Source of the DNA: Hyphomicrobiales bacterium
GTDB taxonomy: Bacteria > Pseudomonadota > Alphaproteobacteria > Rhizobiales > Phreatobacteraceae
Assembly (NCBI GenBank): GCA_017304475.1
Contig: JAFKKV010000016.1
Location: 124,001 to 188,000, forward strand
DNA length: 64,000 bases
Reading direction: 5' to 3'
A program made the position numbers and the translations under genes. This document shows positions 51,043 to 58,907 of this stretch, piece after piece (positions within the stretch are counted from its first letter, which is position 1; each line of letters starts with the position of its first letter). Below the pieces are notes generated by a model, which was not told the origin of the DNA, did not search any database, and worked only from the letters and a program-made list of their open reading frames with translations.

Positions 51043-51891
51043 TCAGGCGTCCCAAACGCCGCTGGCTGCGGTCTCGCGCGCGTAATCGCCAAAACGGCGC
51101 GGCGGCCGGCCGAGCGCCTGTAGGACCCCGTCGGCCAGACGGGCATTGCGGCCGTCGAGGACCGTCGAAAACAGATAACCGACGAGCCAGACGATGTCGG
51201 CCGGCAGGTTCTGGGCGGCGACCGCGGCGACATAGTCTTCGACGGGCACCTGAACATGACGGATCTCCCGGCCGACCGCCGCGGCAATGATGGCGGTGGC
51301 CTCGGCGAAGGTCAGGAGGTCCGGACCGGTCAATTCGTAGAGCCGCCCGACATGGCCGGGTTCGGTGAATGCCGCCACCGCGGCATCGGCGATGTCGTCG
51401 GCATCGACAAAGGGTTCCGCGACATTGCTCGCCGGCAGCACCATTTCCCCGGCCAACACGCCGTCGATAAAGGCGCCCTCGCTGAAATTCTGGTTGAACC
51501 AACTCGCGCGCAGGATGGTCCACTCGGCGCCGGAAGCCTGCAGCGCGGCCTCGCAGAGTTGCGCCTCCTCCTCGCCCCGCCCGGACAACAACACCAGACG
51601 GCGCACGCCGCTTGCCACTGCGCGACCGATAAAGGTCTCGATCGTCGCCACGGCGCCGGGCACGGCGAGGTCGGGAGAGTAGGCGATATAGGCCGCCGAC
51701 GCCCCGTCGAGCGCCGCCGCCCAGGTCGTCTGGTCGGTCCAGTCGAAGGCCGGAATCGCCGAGCGCGCGCCGATGCGCACCGGCAAGCCGCGGGCTTCGA
51801 GCCCCGCGGCGACCCGCCGGCCGGTCTTGCCGGTGCCGCCCAGAACCAGGATGGGCATGATCGTCTTGTCGGCGCTCAGGTTGTTCATCAT
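51043..51891 (-). CDS. NmrA-like NAD(P)-binding protein
   Basis: A 282-aa atypical short-chain dehydrogenase of the NmrA/QOR2 group. The NAD(P)-binding motif is ILVLGGTGKTGRRVAAGL (residues 14-31), with LLSGRGEEEAQLCE and ASWFNQNFSEG following the family pattern. There is no classical YxxxK pair, as expected of NmrA-like proteins, which often act as redox sensors or quinone reductases. Shine-Dalgarno AGGGGG precedes the tandem ATGATG; a start at the internal ATG of MPILVLGG is possible. It is expressed from a promoter carrying a clear operator palindrome. Confidence 0.88.
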   Translation of the reverse strand: MMNNLSADKTIMPILVLGGTGKTGRRVAAGLEARGLPVRIGARSAIPAFDWTDQTTWAAALDGASAAYIAYSPDLAVPGAVATIETFIGRAVASGVRRLVLLSGRGEEEAQLCEAALQASGAEWTILRASWFNQNFSEGAFIDGVLAGEMVLPASNVAEPFVDADDIADAAVAAFTEPGHVGRLYELTGPDLLTFAEATAIIAAAVGREIRHVQVPVEDYVAAVAAQNLPADIVWLVGYLFSTVLDGRNARLADGVLQALGRPPRRFGDYARETAASGVWDA

Positions 51892-51916
51892 CGGCCCCCT
51901 TTAACATGACAATTGC

Positions 51917-51957
51917 TCACATTTATATGTGATAAATCCTCATATTTTGAGAGTCAA
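51917..51957 (-). promoter_or_regulatory. Promoter and operator palindrome of the NmrA/DUF1772 pair
   Basis: On the minus strand TTGACT (51957-51952) and TATCAC (51934-51929) are 17 bp apart. A perfect 6-bp inverted repeat TCACAT-ttat-ATGTGA (51917-51932) overlaps the -10. This fits a MarR-, HxlR- or TetR-type repressor. The HxlR gene at 42018 and TetR gene at 53875 are the nearest candidates, without direct evidence. Confidence 0.55.
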
Positions 51958-52097
51958 GAGCCGTCGAAAGCGCCTGGCAATGCGCCGGATGGCGTAGAAC
52001 GACCGTGCCCGAGGTCAATCCTGGGTTGCCCGTATCGCCACTGACGGTGCGGGCCCGCCTTGCTACCCAGGGCCGTGATCCCCCTGGAGTGCATCGC

Positions 52098-53762
52098 GTG
52101 AAACGATATCTGCTCACCGCCTTATGGCTGGTGGCCATCGGCGCGGCACTCGCCCCGTGCGGTATGCAGGCCGCCGAGACGGGCCTGGCCGAGGTCCGGC
52201 TCGCCCCGCCGGCCGACTGGACCGGGCCCTATGCCGGCCTGCATCTCGGCGGCACGGTCAGCCAGAGCAGGAGCGCCGTCGACGGCTTCCCGGCTGGTTC
52301 CTGGAGCCTCTGGGACCCTGCGCTACCGGCCGGCTACCACGCGCGTGCCGGAGGCTTCATCGGCGGCGGCCAGGTCGGCGCCAATGTCCAATTCGGGTCG
52401 CTGGTCTTCGGCCTGGAATCCGATCTCTCCTTCTCGACATTGGACAGCGGCGCCGGAGCCAGCGGCAGAATCCTGAACGGCCAGGCCTATCGGTCCGCCT
52501 ATCGCCAGAAGCTCGACTGGTTCGGCACGCTAAGGGCGCGGCTCGGCATCACGACGACCGACCGCCTCATGGTCTATCTGACGGGCGGCGTCGCCTATGG
52601 CCAGGTCGCGGCTTCGTCCAGCCTGGCGCTCCCGACGGTCGCCTATGAAGGATCCGACGACACTCTGCGGGTCGGCTGGGCCGCCGGCGCCGGCATCGAA
52701 TATGCGCTCAGCCAGGCTCTCTCGGCCCGGCTCGAATATCTCCACTACACGCTCGGCGCGACCACGGTGGTCGGCCTCCGGGCCGACCCGGCGCCGTTCC
52801 AGAGCCAGACGCAGCTCGGTCTCGCCGGCCATATCGTCCGGGCCGGCCTGAATTATCGCTTCGGCGGGCCGGCGGCAGCCGCCGGCGCGGCCGGGCTGTC
52901 ATCCGATTTCGCCGTCGAGACCGGCCTGCGCACCTGGTACAGCACCGGCAGCTCGCGCAGCGACTGGCATATATATGACCGCTCCGACCTCGGCTCGCGG
53001 CTCGCCTATGGCGGGCTGGCCGGACTTGCCGCGGAAACCTTTTTCCGCATCGACCACACGCCCAGCGGCTGGTTCGTCAAAGGCTTTGCCGGCATCGGCA
53101 AGCTCGGCAGCGGCCAGCTCAAGGATGAGGATTTCCCGCCGTTCCAGGACCCCTATTCGGCGACGCTGAGCGATCAACGCAACGGTCATATCGGCTATTT
53201 CAGCGCCGATATCGGCTATATCTTCCTGCGCGGCGCCCATTATCGGCTCGGCGGCTTCGTCGGCTATCACTATTACGCCGAGCGGACCAATGGCATGGGC
53301 TGCGTCTCCATCGCGCTCGACTGGTGCACGCCGCCCCATGATCTCGGCCGTGCCGTCCAGATGATCTCGCAGCGCAGCCAATGGCATTCGCTCAGGCTCG
53401 GCCTGACCGGCGACGTCATGCTCTCCGATCGCCTGAAGCTGACCGCCGAGGCCGCCTGGCTCGCCCAGACCACGCTCAGCGCCACCGACAGCCACTGGCT
53501 GCGCATCAATCAGATCGACTTTACCGGCCCGACCCCGCAGGACGGCACCGGCCATTCCGGCGTCCAGCTCGAGGCCGTCCTCAGCTATCAGGTGACGCCG
53601 GCCTTCAGCCTCGGTATCGGCGCCCGCTATTGGCGCATGGCCACGACGGGCCAACTGCGCTTCGAGCGAAGCACGCCCGCTTCCGATCCCGGCCTCTCCC
53701 AACCGCTCGATTCCATGACCGAACGTTACGGCGGCTTCGTGCAGGCCGCGATGCGATTCTAA
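52098..53762 (+). CDS. Outer membrane protein with two tandem beta-barrels
   Basis: A 554-aa outer membrane protein. GTG 52098 follows TGGAG and gives a Sec signal (residues 1-25, VKRYLLTALWLVAIGAAL). Residues 41-255 form a complete Omp31/Omp25-like barrel: WTGPYAGLHLGG, RLGITTTDRLMVYLTGGVAYG, EYALSQALSARLEYLHYTLG and the terminal GLNYRFGG. After an Ala/Gly linker (256-268), residues 269-554 form a second barrel (FAVETGLRTWYSTG, TFFRIDHTPSGWFVKGFAGIGKL, SFSLGIGARYWRM-like strands) that ends in the outer-membrane insertion signature AMRF. The second part resembles an uncharacterised family seen in Bradyrhizobium relatives. Each half alone is long enough for a pore. Confidence 0.82.
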   Translation: MKRYLLTALWLVAIGAALAPCGMQAAETGLAEVRLAPPADWTGPYAGLHLGGTVSQSRSAVDGFPAGSWSLWDPALPAGYHARAGGFIGGGQVGANVQFGSLVFGLESDLSFSTLDSGAGASGRILNGQAYRSAYRQKLDWFGTLRARLGITTTDRLMVYLTGGVAYGQVAASSSLALPTVAYEGSDDTLRVGWAAGAGIEYALSQALSARLEYLHYTLGATTVVGLRADPAPFQSQTQLGLAGHIVRAGLNYRFGGPAAAAGAAGLSSDFAVETGLRTWYSTGSSRSDWHIYDRSDLGSRLAYGGLAGLAAETFFRIDHTPSGWFVKGFAGIGKLGSGQLKDEDFPPFQDPYSATLSDQRNGHIGYFSADIGYIFLRGAHYRLGGFVGYHYYAERTNGMGCVSIALDWCTPPHDLGRAVQMISQRSQWHSLRLGLTGDVMLSDRLKLTAEAAWLAQTTLSATDSHWLRINQIDFTGPTPQDGTGHSGVQLEAVLSYQVTPAFSLGIGARYWRMATTGQLRFERSTPASDPGLSQPLDSMTERYGGFVQAAMRF

Positions 53763-53874
53763 TACCGGTCCTGGAAGCCGGGCCTCGCGCGGGCTTGCGA
53801 GAACTCCCCTTTACGGACGTGACGACCCCTCATATTCATGAGGGAGAGCCAAACCGCAGGGATCAGGGACCGCC

Positions 53875-54507
53875 ATGGCCGACGCCGCCTCCCTCGCCTC
53901 GGCCGAGACCTCGCCGCTAAGGCGCCAGCCGAGCCAGAACCGCAGCCGCGAACGGGTTGAGCGCATGCTCGCGGTCGCGACCGAGCTGATCGCCGCCCAG
54001 GGCAGCGACGCCATGCGCATGGGCGAGGTGGCCGAAAAGGCCGGCGTGTCGATCGGCTCGCTCTACCAGTATTTTCCGGACAAGGCGGCGATCATCCGGA
54101 CGCTGGCCGAACGTTTCAACATGCAGGAACAGGCCTGCATCAAGGCCGAGCTCGACAAGGTCGAGGATGCCGCCGGCCTCCGCGCGGCGCTGATCTGCCT
54201 CATCGACACCTATTATGCGCTGTTCCTGGCCGAGCCGGTCATGCGCGACATCTGGTCGGGCACCCAGGCCGACAAGACGCTGCGCGACATGGATCTCGCC
54301 CAGACCCGCATCCTCGGCGCGATGCTTGCCGATGCGCTCGCCCGCCTCACCCCCGGGGCCGACCGCGCCGGGCTCGATATCGCGGCCTTCCTGGCCATGC
54401 ATCTGGCCGGCTCCACCGTCAGGCTCGCCATCGGCATGCAACGCGCCGAGGGCGATACGCTGGTCGAGGCGCTGAAGCACATGATGCTGAGGGAATTGCT
54501 GCCCTAG
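53875..54507 (+). CDS. TetR-family transcriptional regulator
   Basis: A 210-aa repressor-type protein. The helix-turn-helix covers residues 25-72: ERVERMLAVATELIAAQGSD, then MGEVAEKAGVSIGSLYQYFPDKAAII. The all-helical ligand domain follows, with no recognisable ligand motif. It sits 112 bp downstream of the double-barrel protein gene on the same strand and is convergent with the SnoaL-like gene; the stops are 6 bp apart. Its target is not evident. Confidence 0.9.
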   Translation: MADAASLASAETSPLRRQPSQNRSRERVERMLAVATELIAAQGSDAMRMGEVAEKAGVSIGSLYQYFPDKAAIIRTLAERFNMQEQACIKAELDKVEDAAGLRAALICLIDTYYALFLAEPVMRDIWSGTQADKTLRDMDLAQTRILGAMLADALARLTPGADRAGLDIAAFLAMHLAGSTVRLAIGMQRAEGDTLVEALKHMMLRELLP

Positions 54508-54513
54508 CGCCCC

Positions 54514-54981
54514 TCAGCCGAGATGCCGCCGCATGGCCGGCGTCTTCGCGAGCTCCGCGCCTTCGCGGGCCAGGATCTTGCTGACCCGCTCGGGCGGAAA
54601 GCCGAGCGCCACGAAGGTCGGGCCGACATTGGCGACTTCCCGGTATTCAGTGATCAGGCCGTCGCGCAGCTTCATGCGGGCGACACCCTCGAAACCCACC
54701 CGTCTGCCCTCGGCTTCGGGCAGCGTCGAGACATAGCTGAAGGTGTAATAGGCATAGAGCCGAAGGCCGTCCGAGACCGGATCGTGCAGGTCCCAGCGAA
54801 AATCGCGCGCGGTGCGGTGGAACCAGTCGTCGATCAGTTCGGCGATCCGGGCCCTGCCCTCGAAGGCGCCGTAGAACAGGTCGTGATAGACGGCATCCTC
54901 GGCGAACAGGCGGGCGAAGCGCTCGCCGTCGCTCGCCTCGACCGCATCGCAAAACTCCTTCAGCATCACCGTCACATCCAT
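54514..54981 (-). CDS. SnoaL/NTF2-like protein
   Basis: A 155-aa cone-shaped NTF2-fold protein, beginning LKEFCDAVEASDGERFARLFAEDAVYHD, with GRARIAELIDDWFHRTARDF and the later GVARMKLRDGLITEYREVAN. GGAGGG lies before ATG 54981. Family members are polyketide cyclases, isomerases or simple ligand binders. It ends next to the convergent TetR gene. No partner enzyme is evident. Confidence 0.85.
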   Translation of the reverse strand: MDVTVMLKEFCDAVEASDGERFARLFAEDAVYHDLFYGAFEGRARIAELIDDWFHRTARDFRWDLHDPVSDGLRLYAYYTFSYVSTLPEAEGRRVGFEGVARMKLRDGLITEYREVANVGPTFVALGFPPERVSKILAREGAELAKTPAMRRHLG

Positions 54982-55049
54982 GGCGCGTCCCTCCAGGTTT
55001 GGCTTTTCCGCATCAGAACCCGCATCGCCGTGGCGGTCCACCCGGCCGT

Positions 55050-55745
55050 TCAGGTCAGGTCCGGCAGGCGATGCGTCGTGCGCCATTCGTGGAGCAATTC
55101 GCGTCGCGGCCGCGGCATGCGCAGGTCGGTGACGGCGACCTTTTCCATCCGCGTGATCCTGAACAGGCGGTAGTCCTGGCGCAGCGTGCACCAGGCGACC
55201 AGGATCTGGCCGTCGTCGCGATAGCCGAGCGCCGCGGGATGGACCGTCCGCTCGGTCAGATTGCCGACATAGTCGCGATAGACGAGCGCCACCTGCAGCT
55301 CGTCGCGCACCGCCCGGCGCAGGGCCGCAAGCCTTTTGTCGGTAACGCCGGAGGCGTTGTTCGGCACCGCGAACAGGCCGACCGCCTCCATGTCGCCGCG
55401 CCGTTCCGCCGGCAGGACGGCGCCGATCTTGGCGCTGGCGTCGCGGGCGGCCAGCGCCATCTCGGCATCCGGCCCATGGATCAGCATGCGCAACCCCAGC
55501 ACCAAGGCCTCGATCTCGCTCTCGGAAAACATCAGCGGCGGCATGAAATAGTCGGCCCGCAGCTGGAAACCGACCCCGGCCTCGCCGTCGATCGCGGCAC
55601 CGAGTGATTTCAGGGTCTCGATGTCGCGATAGAGCGAGCGCAGTGCGATGCCCATTTCGTCGGCCAGCACCTGGCCGGTCACCGGCCGGCGACGGCGACG
55701 CAAGGCCTGCATGAGCATGAGAAGACGTTCCGAGCGCTTGGACAT
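55050..55745 (-). CDS. YafY-type regulator (HTH-11 plus WYL domain)
   Basis: A 231-aa regulator. Residues 1-60 form an HTH domain (SKRSERLLMLMQALRRRRRP then LADEMGIALRSLYRDIETLK). The WYL domain lies at about 135-200 with ALVYRDYVGNLTERTVHPAALGYRDDGQILVAW; the W of the WYL triad is present in VAWCTL. It is divergent from a DJ-1-like gene across 87 bp that contain TGACA repeats, so it probably controls that gene and itself. Confidence 0.9.
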   Translation of the reverse strand: MSKRSERLLMLMQALRRRRRPVTGQVLADEMGIALRSLYRDIETLKSLGAAIDGEAGVGFQLRADYFMPPLMFSESEIEALVLGLRMLIHGPDAEMALAARDASAKIGAVLPAERRGDMEAVGLFAVPNNASGVTDKRLAALRRAVRDELQVALVYRDYVGNLTERTVHPAALGYRDDGQILVAWCTLRQDYRLFRITRMEKVAVTDLRMPRPRRELLHEWRTTHRLPDLT

Positions 55746-55832
55746 GGGCAGCCCAGGAGGCTCCTGACATTTTTTGACACAGACAGGCCATAGCCTTCGG
55801 TCACCCTCATCTTCTGACAAGAGACGCCGGCC

Positions 55833-56405
55833 ATGACAACCATCGTCACCATCCTGACCGACAGCTTCGCCGACTGGGAAACCGCGCCGCTCAACGCCGC
55901 GGCCCGCAGCTTTTACGGCGCGCGCACGGTCTTCGCCTCGCCTGATGGCAAGGCCGTCGTCTCGATGGCAGGCCTGACCGTGCAGCCCGACGCGGCGGTC
56001 GAAACACTCGACTGCGACGGGCTCGACGCCCTGGTGGTCTGCGGCGGCATGCTCTGGCAGACCGAGCATGCCCCCGACATCTCGGCCGTGCTCCGGCAGG
56101 CGCGCGCCAAGGGCAAGCTCGTCGCCGGCATTTGCGACGGCACCTTGCAACTCGCCAAGGCGGGACTGCTCGACACCGTCGCCCATACCAGCAACGGCGC
56201 CGGCTATCTCGATGCCACGGGTTATGCCGGCAAGGCGCGCTATCGCGACGTGCCCTTCGCCGTCTGCGACGACAGGGTCGTTACCGCGCCCGGCACGGCG
56301 CCGGTGACCTTCATGGCCGAGGTGATGCGCGCCATCGGCCTCGGCAACGACGAGCTCGAGTCCTATATCGCCATGCACGCGGCGGAACATCGCAAGGCGG
56401 CGTGA
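55833..56405 (+). CDS. DJ-1/PfpI family protein
   Basis: A 190-aa class I glutamine amidotransferase-like protein. The nucleophile elbow Cys lies in AGICDGTLQLAKAGLL (about residue 98) and Glu in NAAARSFYGA/DWETAP near residue 16. ALVVCGGMLWQ is the oxyanion strand. Homologs are glyoxalases, deglycases, chaperones or regulators. It is followed 2 bp later by a TfoX-like gene, so the two form an operon, with the divergent WYL regulator controlling it. Confidence 0.88.
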   Translation: MTTIVTILTDSFADWETAPLNAAARSFYGARTVFASPDGKAVVSMAGLTVQPDAAVETLDCDGLDALVVCGGMLWQTEHAPDISAVLRQARAKGKLVAGICDGTLQLAKAGLLDTVAHTSNGAGYLDATGYAGKARYRDVPFAVCDDRVVTAPGTAPVTFMAEVMRAIGLGNDELESYIAMHAAEHRKAA

Positions 56406-56407
56406 CC

Positions 56408-56773
56408 ATGGTGGCCAGCGACAGCTTCGCCGAATTCCTGCGCGATGCGCTCGCACCGCTCGGCCGGGTCGGCCTGCGGCGCATGTTCGGCAAGACCGGC
56501 GTGTTCTGCGACGGGGTCATGCTCGGCATGGTGACGGAGAACATGCTCTATTTCCGGGTCGACGATCTGAACCGGGCGACGTTCAAGGAGGCAGAAGTCT
56601 TTCCGCCGCTCAACTACGCGAAGCAGGGATCGACGATAGACCTCGCCTTCTGGCGCGTGCCGGAACGGCTGTTCGACGAGCCCGACGAATTCCTCACCTG
56701 GGCGCGCGCCGCGCTGGCCGCGGCACACCGGGTCGCGGCGAAGCGGCAACAGGCGATGCCAGGGCGCGACTGA
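56408..56773 (+). CDS. TfoX N-terminal domain family protein
   Basis: A 121-aa stand-alone TfoX_N domain: FAEFLRDALAPLGRVGLRRMFGKTGVFCDGVMLGMV, then YFRVDDLNRATFKEA and LNYAKQGSTIDLAFWRVPERL. It lacks the C-terminal TfoX half of the competence regulator, and such short versions are widespread with unknown function. ATG 56408 lies 2 bp after the DJ-1-like stop. The C-terminal stretch is basic. Confidence 0.87.
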   Translation: MVASDSFAEFLRDALAPLGRVGLRRMFGKTGVFCDGVMLGMVTENMLYFRVDDLNRATFKEAEVFPPLNYAKQGSTIDLAFWRVPERLFDEPDEFLTWARAALAAAHRVAAKRQQAMPGRD

Positions 56774-56782
56774 GCCGGCGTC

Positions 56783-57754
56783 CTAGCTTGCGAGAATGGC
56801 CTCAACGATCTCCTGGACGTCGAGCGCCTCGGCAAGGGTCGCGAGGTGATGGGGCTCGCCCTGGGCCAGCCGCACGACACCTTCGAGCTGGCGCTTCAAC
56901 GCGAGCGGCCGGGCCTGGGCATTCGGAAGCGCATCGGCGGCGCGTTGCCAGGTGCCGTCGGGCCGGCGCCGCTCGGCGATCGACCAGTCGCATAGCCGGA
57001 CCGCCCCTTTGTCACCCTCCAGCATCCAGATATTGTGATCGTCCTTGGTGGTCGCGCCGACCGAACCGGCAAGCTCGACCGGCACGTCGCCGGCGAACAG
57101 GCGTGCGCCGATCCGGCGTTCCGATTTGCCCGGCTCGGGAAATGCGACGGAGGCCTCCAGTCCGTGCAACGGCCCGACCAGGCGGCGCGACAGGAACAGG
57201 AAATGCGAGACGACCTCGCGGGTGAAGCCGCCCTGGGCCGGCTTGTCCAGCCAGCCCGCAGCATCGGCCTGCCAGGAGCGCGGCCAGGTGGCGAAAGCCA
57301 CCTCGATCGCGACTCGCGACACCGTGCCGATCTCACCCGCCGCGATCCAGGATTTCAGCGTGGCCACCGCCGGCGACGAGGCGAAGGGGAAATTGACCGC
57401 GCCCTTCGAACCAGCCTCGGCGACGAAGGCCCGGGCATCGGCGACATCGACCGCCAAGGGCTTTTCGCCGAACACGGTCTTGCCGGCGGCAAGCGCGGCA
57501 CGGGCATGGCCGAGATGGGATGCCGGCGGCGAGGCGACATAGACGCAGTCGCTGGCAGCAATGACGGAAGCCGCGTCGACCAGGCGCGGAACCGCCGGCA
57601 GCACCGCCGCGATATGCGCCATGGCCGCGGGCGCCGGATCCCAGATGCCGCTGACACGGAGCGTGTCGGGCGCCTGCTCGAGAATGGCGCGTAACAGCCG
57701 CTCCCCCATGATGCCTGCGCCAATGATCCCGATCGAAACCCTCATGTCGGCCAT
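56783..57754 (-). CDS. Gfo/Idh/MocA family oxidoreductase
   Basis: A 323-aa NAD(P)-dependent oxidoreductase. Rossmann motif IGIIGAGIMGERLL at about 7-20. The EKP motif is FGEKPLAVDVADARAF (about 94-109), and the C-terminal alpha/beta domain includes GGFTREVVSHFLFLSRRL with a likely catalytic His. Substrates of the family are sugars, inositols or biliverdin-like compounds. ATG 57754 or 57745 is possible. It stands alone, convergent with the TfoX-like gene. Confidence 0.9.
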   Translation of the reverse strand: MADMRVSIGIIGAGIMGERLLRAILEQAPDTLRVSGIWDPAPAAMAHIAAVLPAVPRLVDAASVIAASDCVYVASPPASHLGHARAALAAGKTVFGEKPLAVDVADARAFVAEAGSKGAVNFPFASSPAVATLKSWIAAGEIGTVSRVAIEVAFATWPRSWQADAAGWLDKPAQGGFTREVVSHFLFLSRRLVGPLHGLEASVAFPEPGKSERRIGARLFAGDVPVELAGSVGATTKDDHNIWMLEGDKGAVRLCDWSIAERRRPDGTWQRAADALPNAQARPLALKRQLEGVVRLAQGEPHHLATLAEALDVQEIVEAILAS

Positions 57755-57932
57755 CTCAGTGACATCCGCTCATTGTCATGTGCTGTCGTGGGTCGGGGAT
57801 CGCAGGATCCTCCTGACCGTTCTGGCGGAAGTGTTAGTGGAGTAGCGGGCCAGACGCCAGCGCCCGGGACACCGGCCCCGGCCGGCCGCGATGTCCGCGG
57901 CACCGCCGCCGGGCGTCGGCCTCGAGCACGGC

Positions 57933-58907
57933 TCAGAAAAACCGCGAGAACAGCACGACCAGCGCGGCATAGAAGGCGACCACCAACGCCGTTCCGGCGA
58001 TGTCTCCGTTGCGCGTGCGGCCCCCCGATGGCTGGAGCCACCACGAGAACCGTCCGCTGACCCATGGCACCAGCGAGTTGAGCAGGAGGATGCTCACCAC
58101 ATTGCCGATGAACAGGGCGGCCGCAAAGGGCCAGCCCAGGCGTTGCGACAGGACCGGCGTCTGAACGAACGTGCCGAACAGGAACACCACGGGATAGAGC
58201 ATGAGCAGAACCAGCATGTTCTGCTTCCACGGCGCCGGCGGTTTGCCCGCCGGCGAGGCGAACCACTGGTCGAAGCCGGTCCGGGCGATGCGGGTATGGA
58301 ATTCCTCGGTAAAGGGTGCTGCGTCCTCGAGGAGTTTGTGGCGCTCCGGTGAATCCAGCCAGGCTTGCAGGTTGGCCTCGCTGTCGAAGCGCACGATGGC
58401 CAGCCAATGGTCCTGCACACCCGGCAGCGGCGGCTCGAAACGATAGCCCTGGAAACCCGGAGCCTTCGCCTGGGCACCGGCGATGCGCTGTTCCCAGGCG
58501 CGATAGGCGGCTTCCGTGCCTGGCTTGATCCGCGTCGCGATGACGGCGGACACCGGCGCCGGCAGCACGCCCGATCCGCCGTCGGGCACGATATGGACGT
58601 CGTCCCGGCCGATCAGCATGGCCTGGGCGCCGGCCACCCGTTCCAGTCTCTCCTTCGAGTTGAGCCACGCCGTCGCCGCGGCGGTATGGGTGAAGCGTTG
58701 CAGGATGACCCAGTCGAGCTGCGCCGGAGGGCTCGGCGGCATCACCGTCTGCTGAACGAAGCCGGGGAAGCCGGCGATCGTCGCGCTCGTGCCCTTCTGC
58801 CATTGGGCGAAGGCATCCTCGTCGCCGGCATGCACCCGCGTCTGGGTCACGATGGTGACGCCACGGTCCGCCGACGGCGCCGAGCTTTCCATTGCTCCCG
58901 CGGTCAT
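57933..58907 (-). CDS. Membrane protein with two antibiotic biosynthesis monooxygenase (ABM) domains
   Basis: A 324-aa protein. Two ferredoxin-like ABM domains lie at about 15-110 (TIVTQTRVHAGDEDAFAQWQ) and 118-210 (SAVIATRIKPGTEAAYRAWE), each with the GFPGF/GFQGYRF and LQRF/IVRFDSEANLQAW patterns. Three C-terminal helices follow (229-247, 259-281, 303-321). Two ABM repeats linked to membrane helices resemble a family often found with transport or redox genes. ATG 58907 overlaps the TGA of the Mo-enzyme gene by 4 nt, so it is translated with it. It may scavenge or relay a product of that enzyme. Confidence 0.82.
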   Translation of the reverse strand: MTAGAMESSAPSADRGVTIVTQTRVHAGDEDAFAQWQKGTSATIAGFPGFVQQTVMPPSPPAQLDWVILQRFTHTAAATAWLNSKERLERVAGAQAMLIGRDDVHIVPDGGSGVLPAPVSAVIATRIKPGTEAAYRAWEQRIAGAQAKAPGFQGYRFEPPLPGVQDHWLAIVRFDSEANLQAWLDSPERHKLLEDAAPFTEEFHTRIARTGFDQWFASPAGKPPAPWKQNMLVLLMLYPVVFLFGTFVQTPVLSQRLGWPFAAALFIGNVVSILLLNSLVPWVSGRFSWWLQPSGGRTRNGDIAGTALVVAFYAALVVLFSRFF

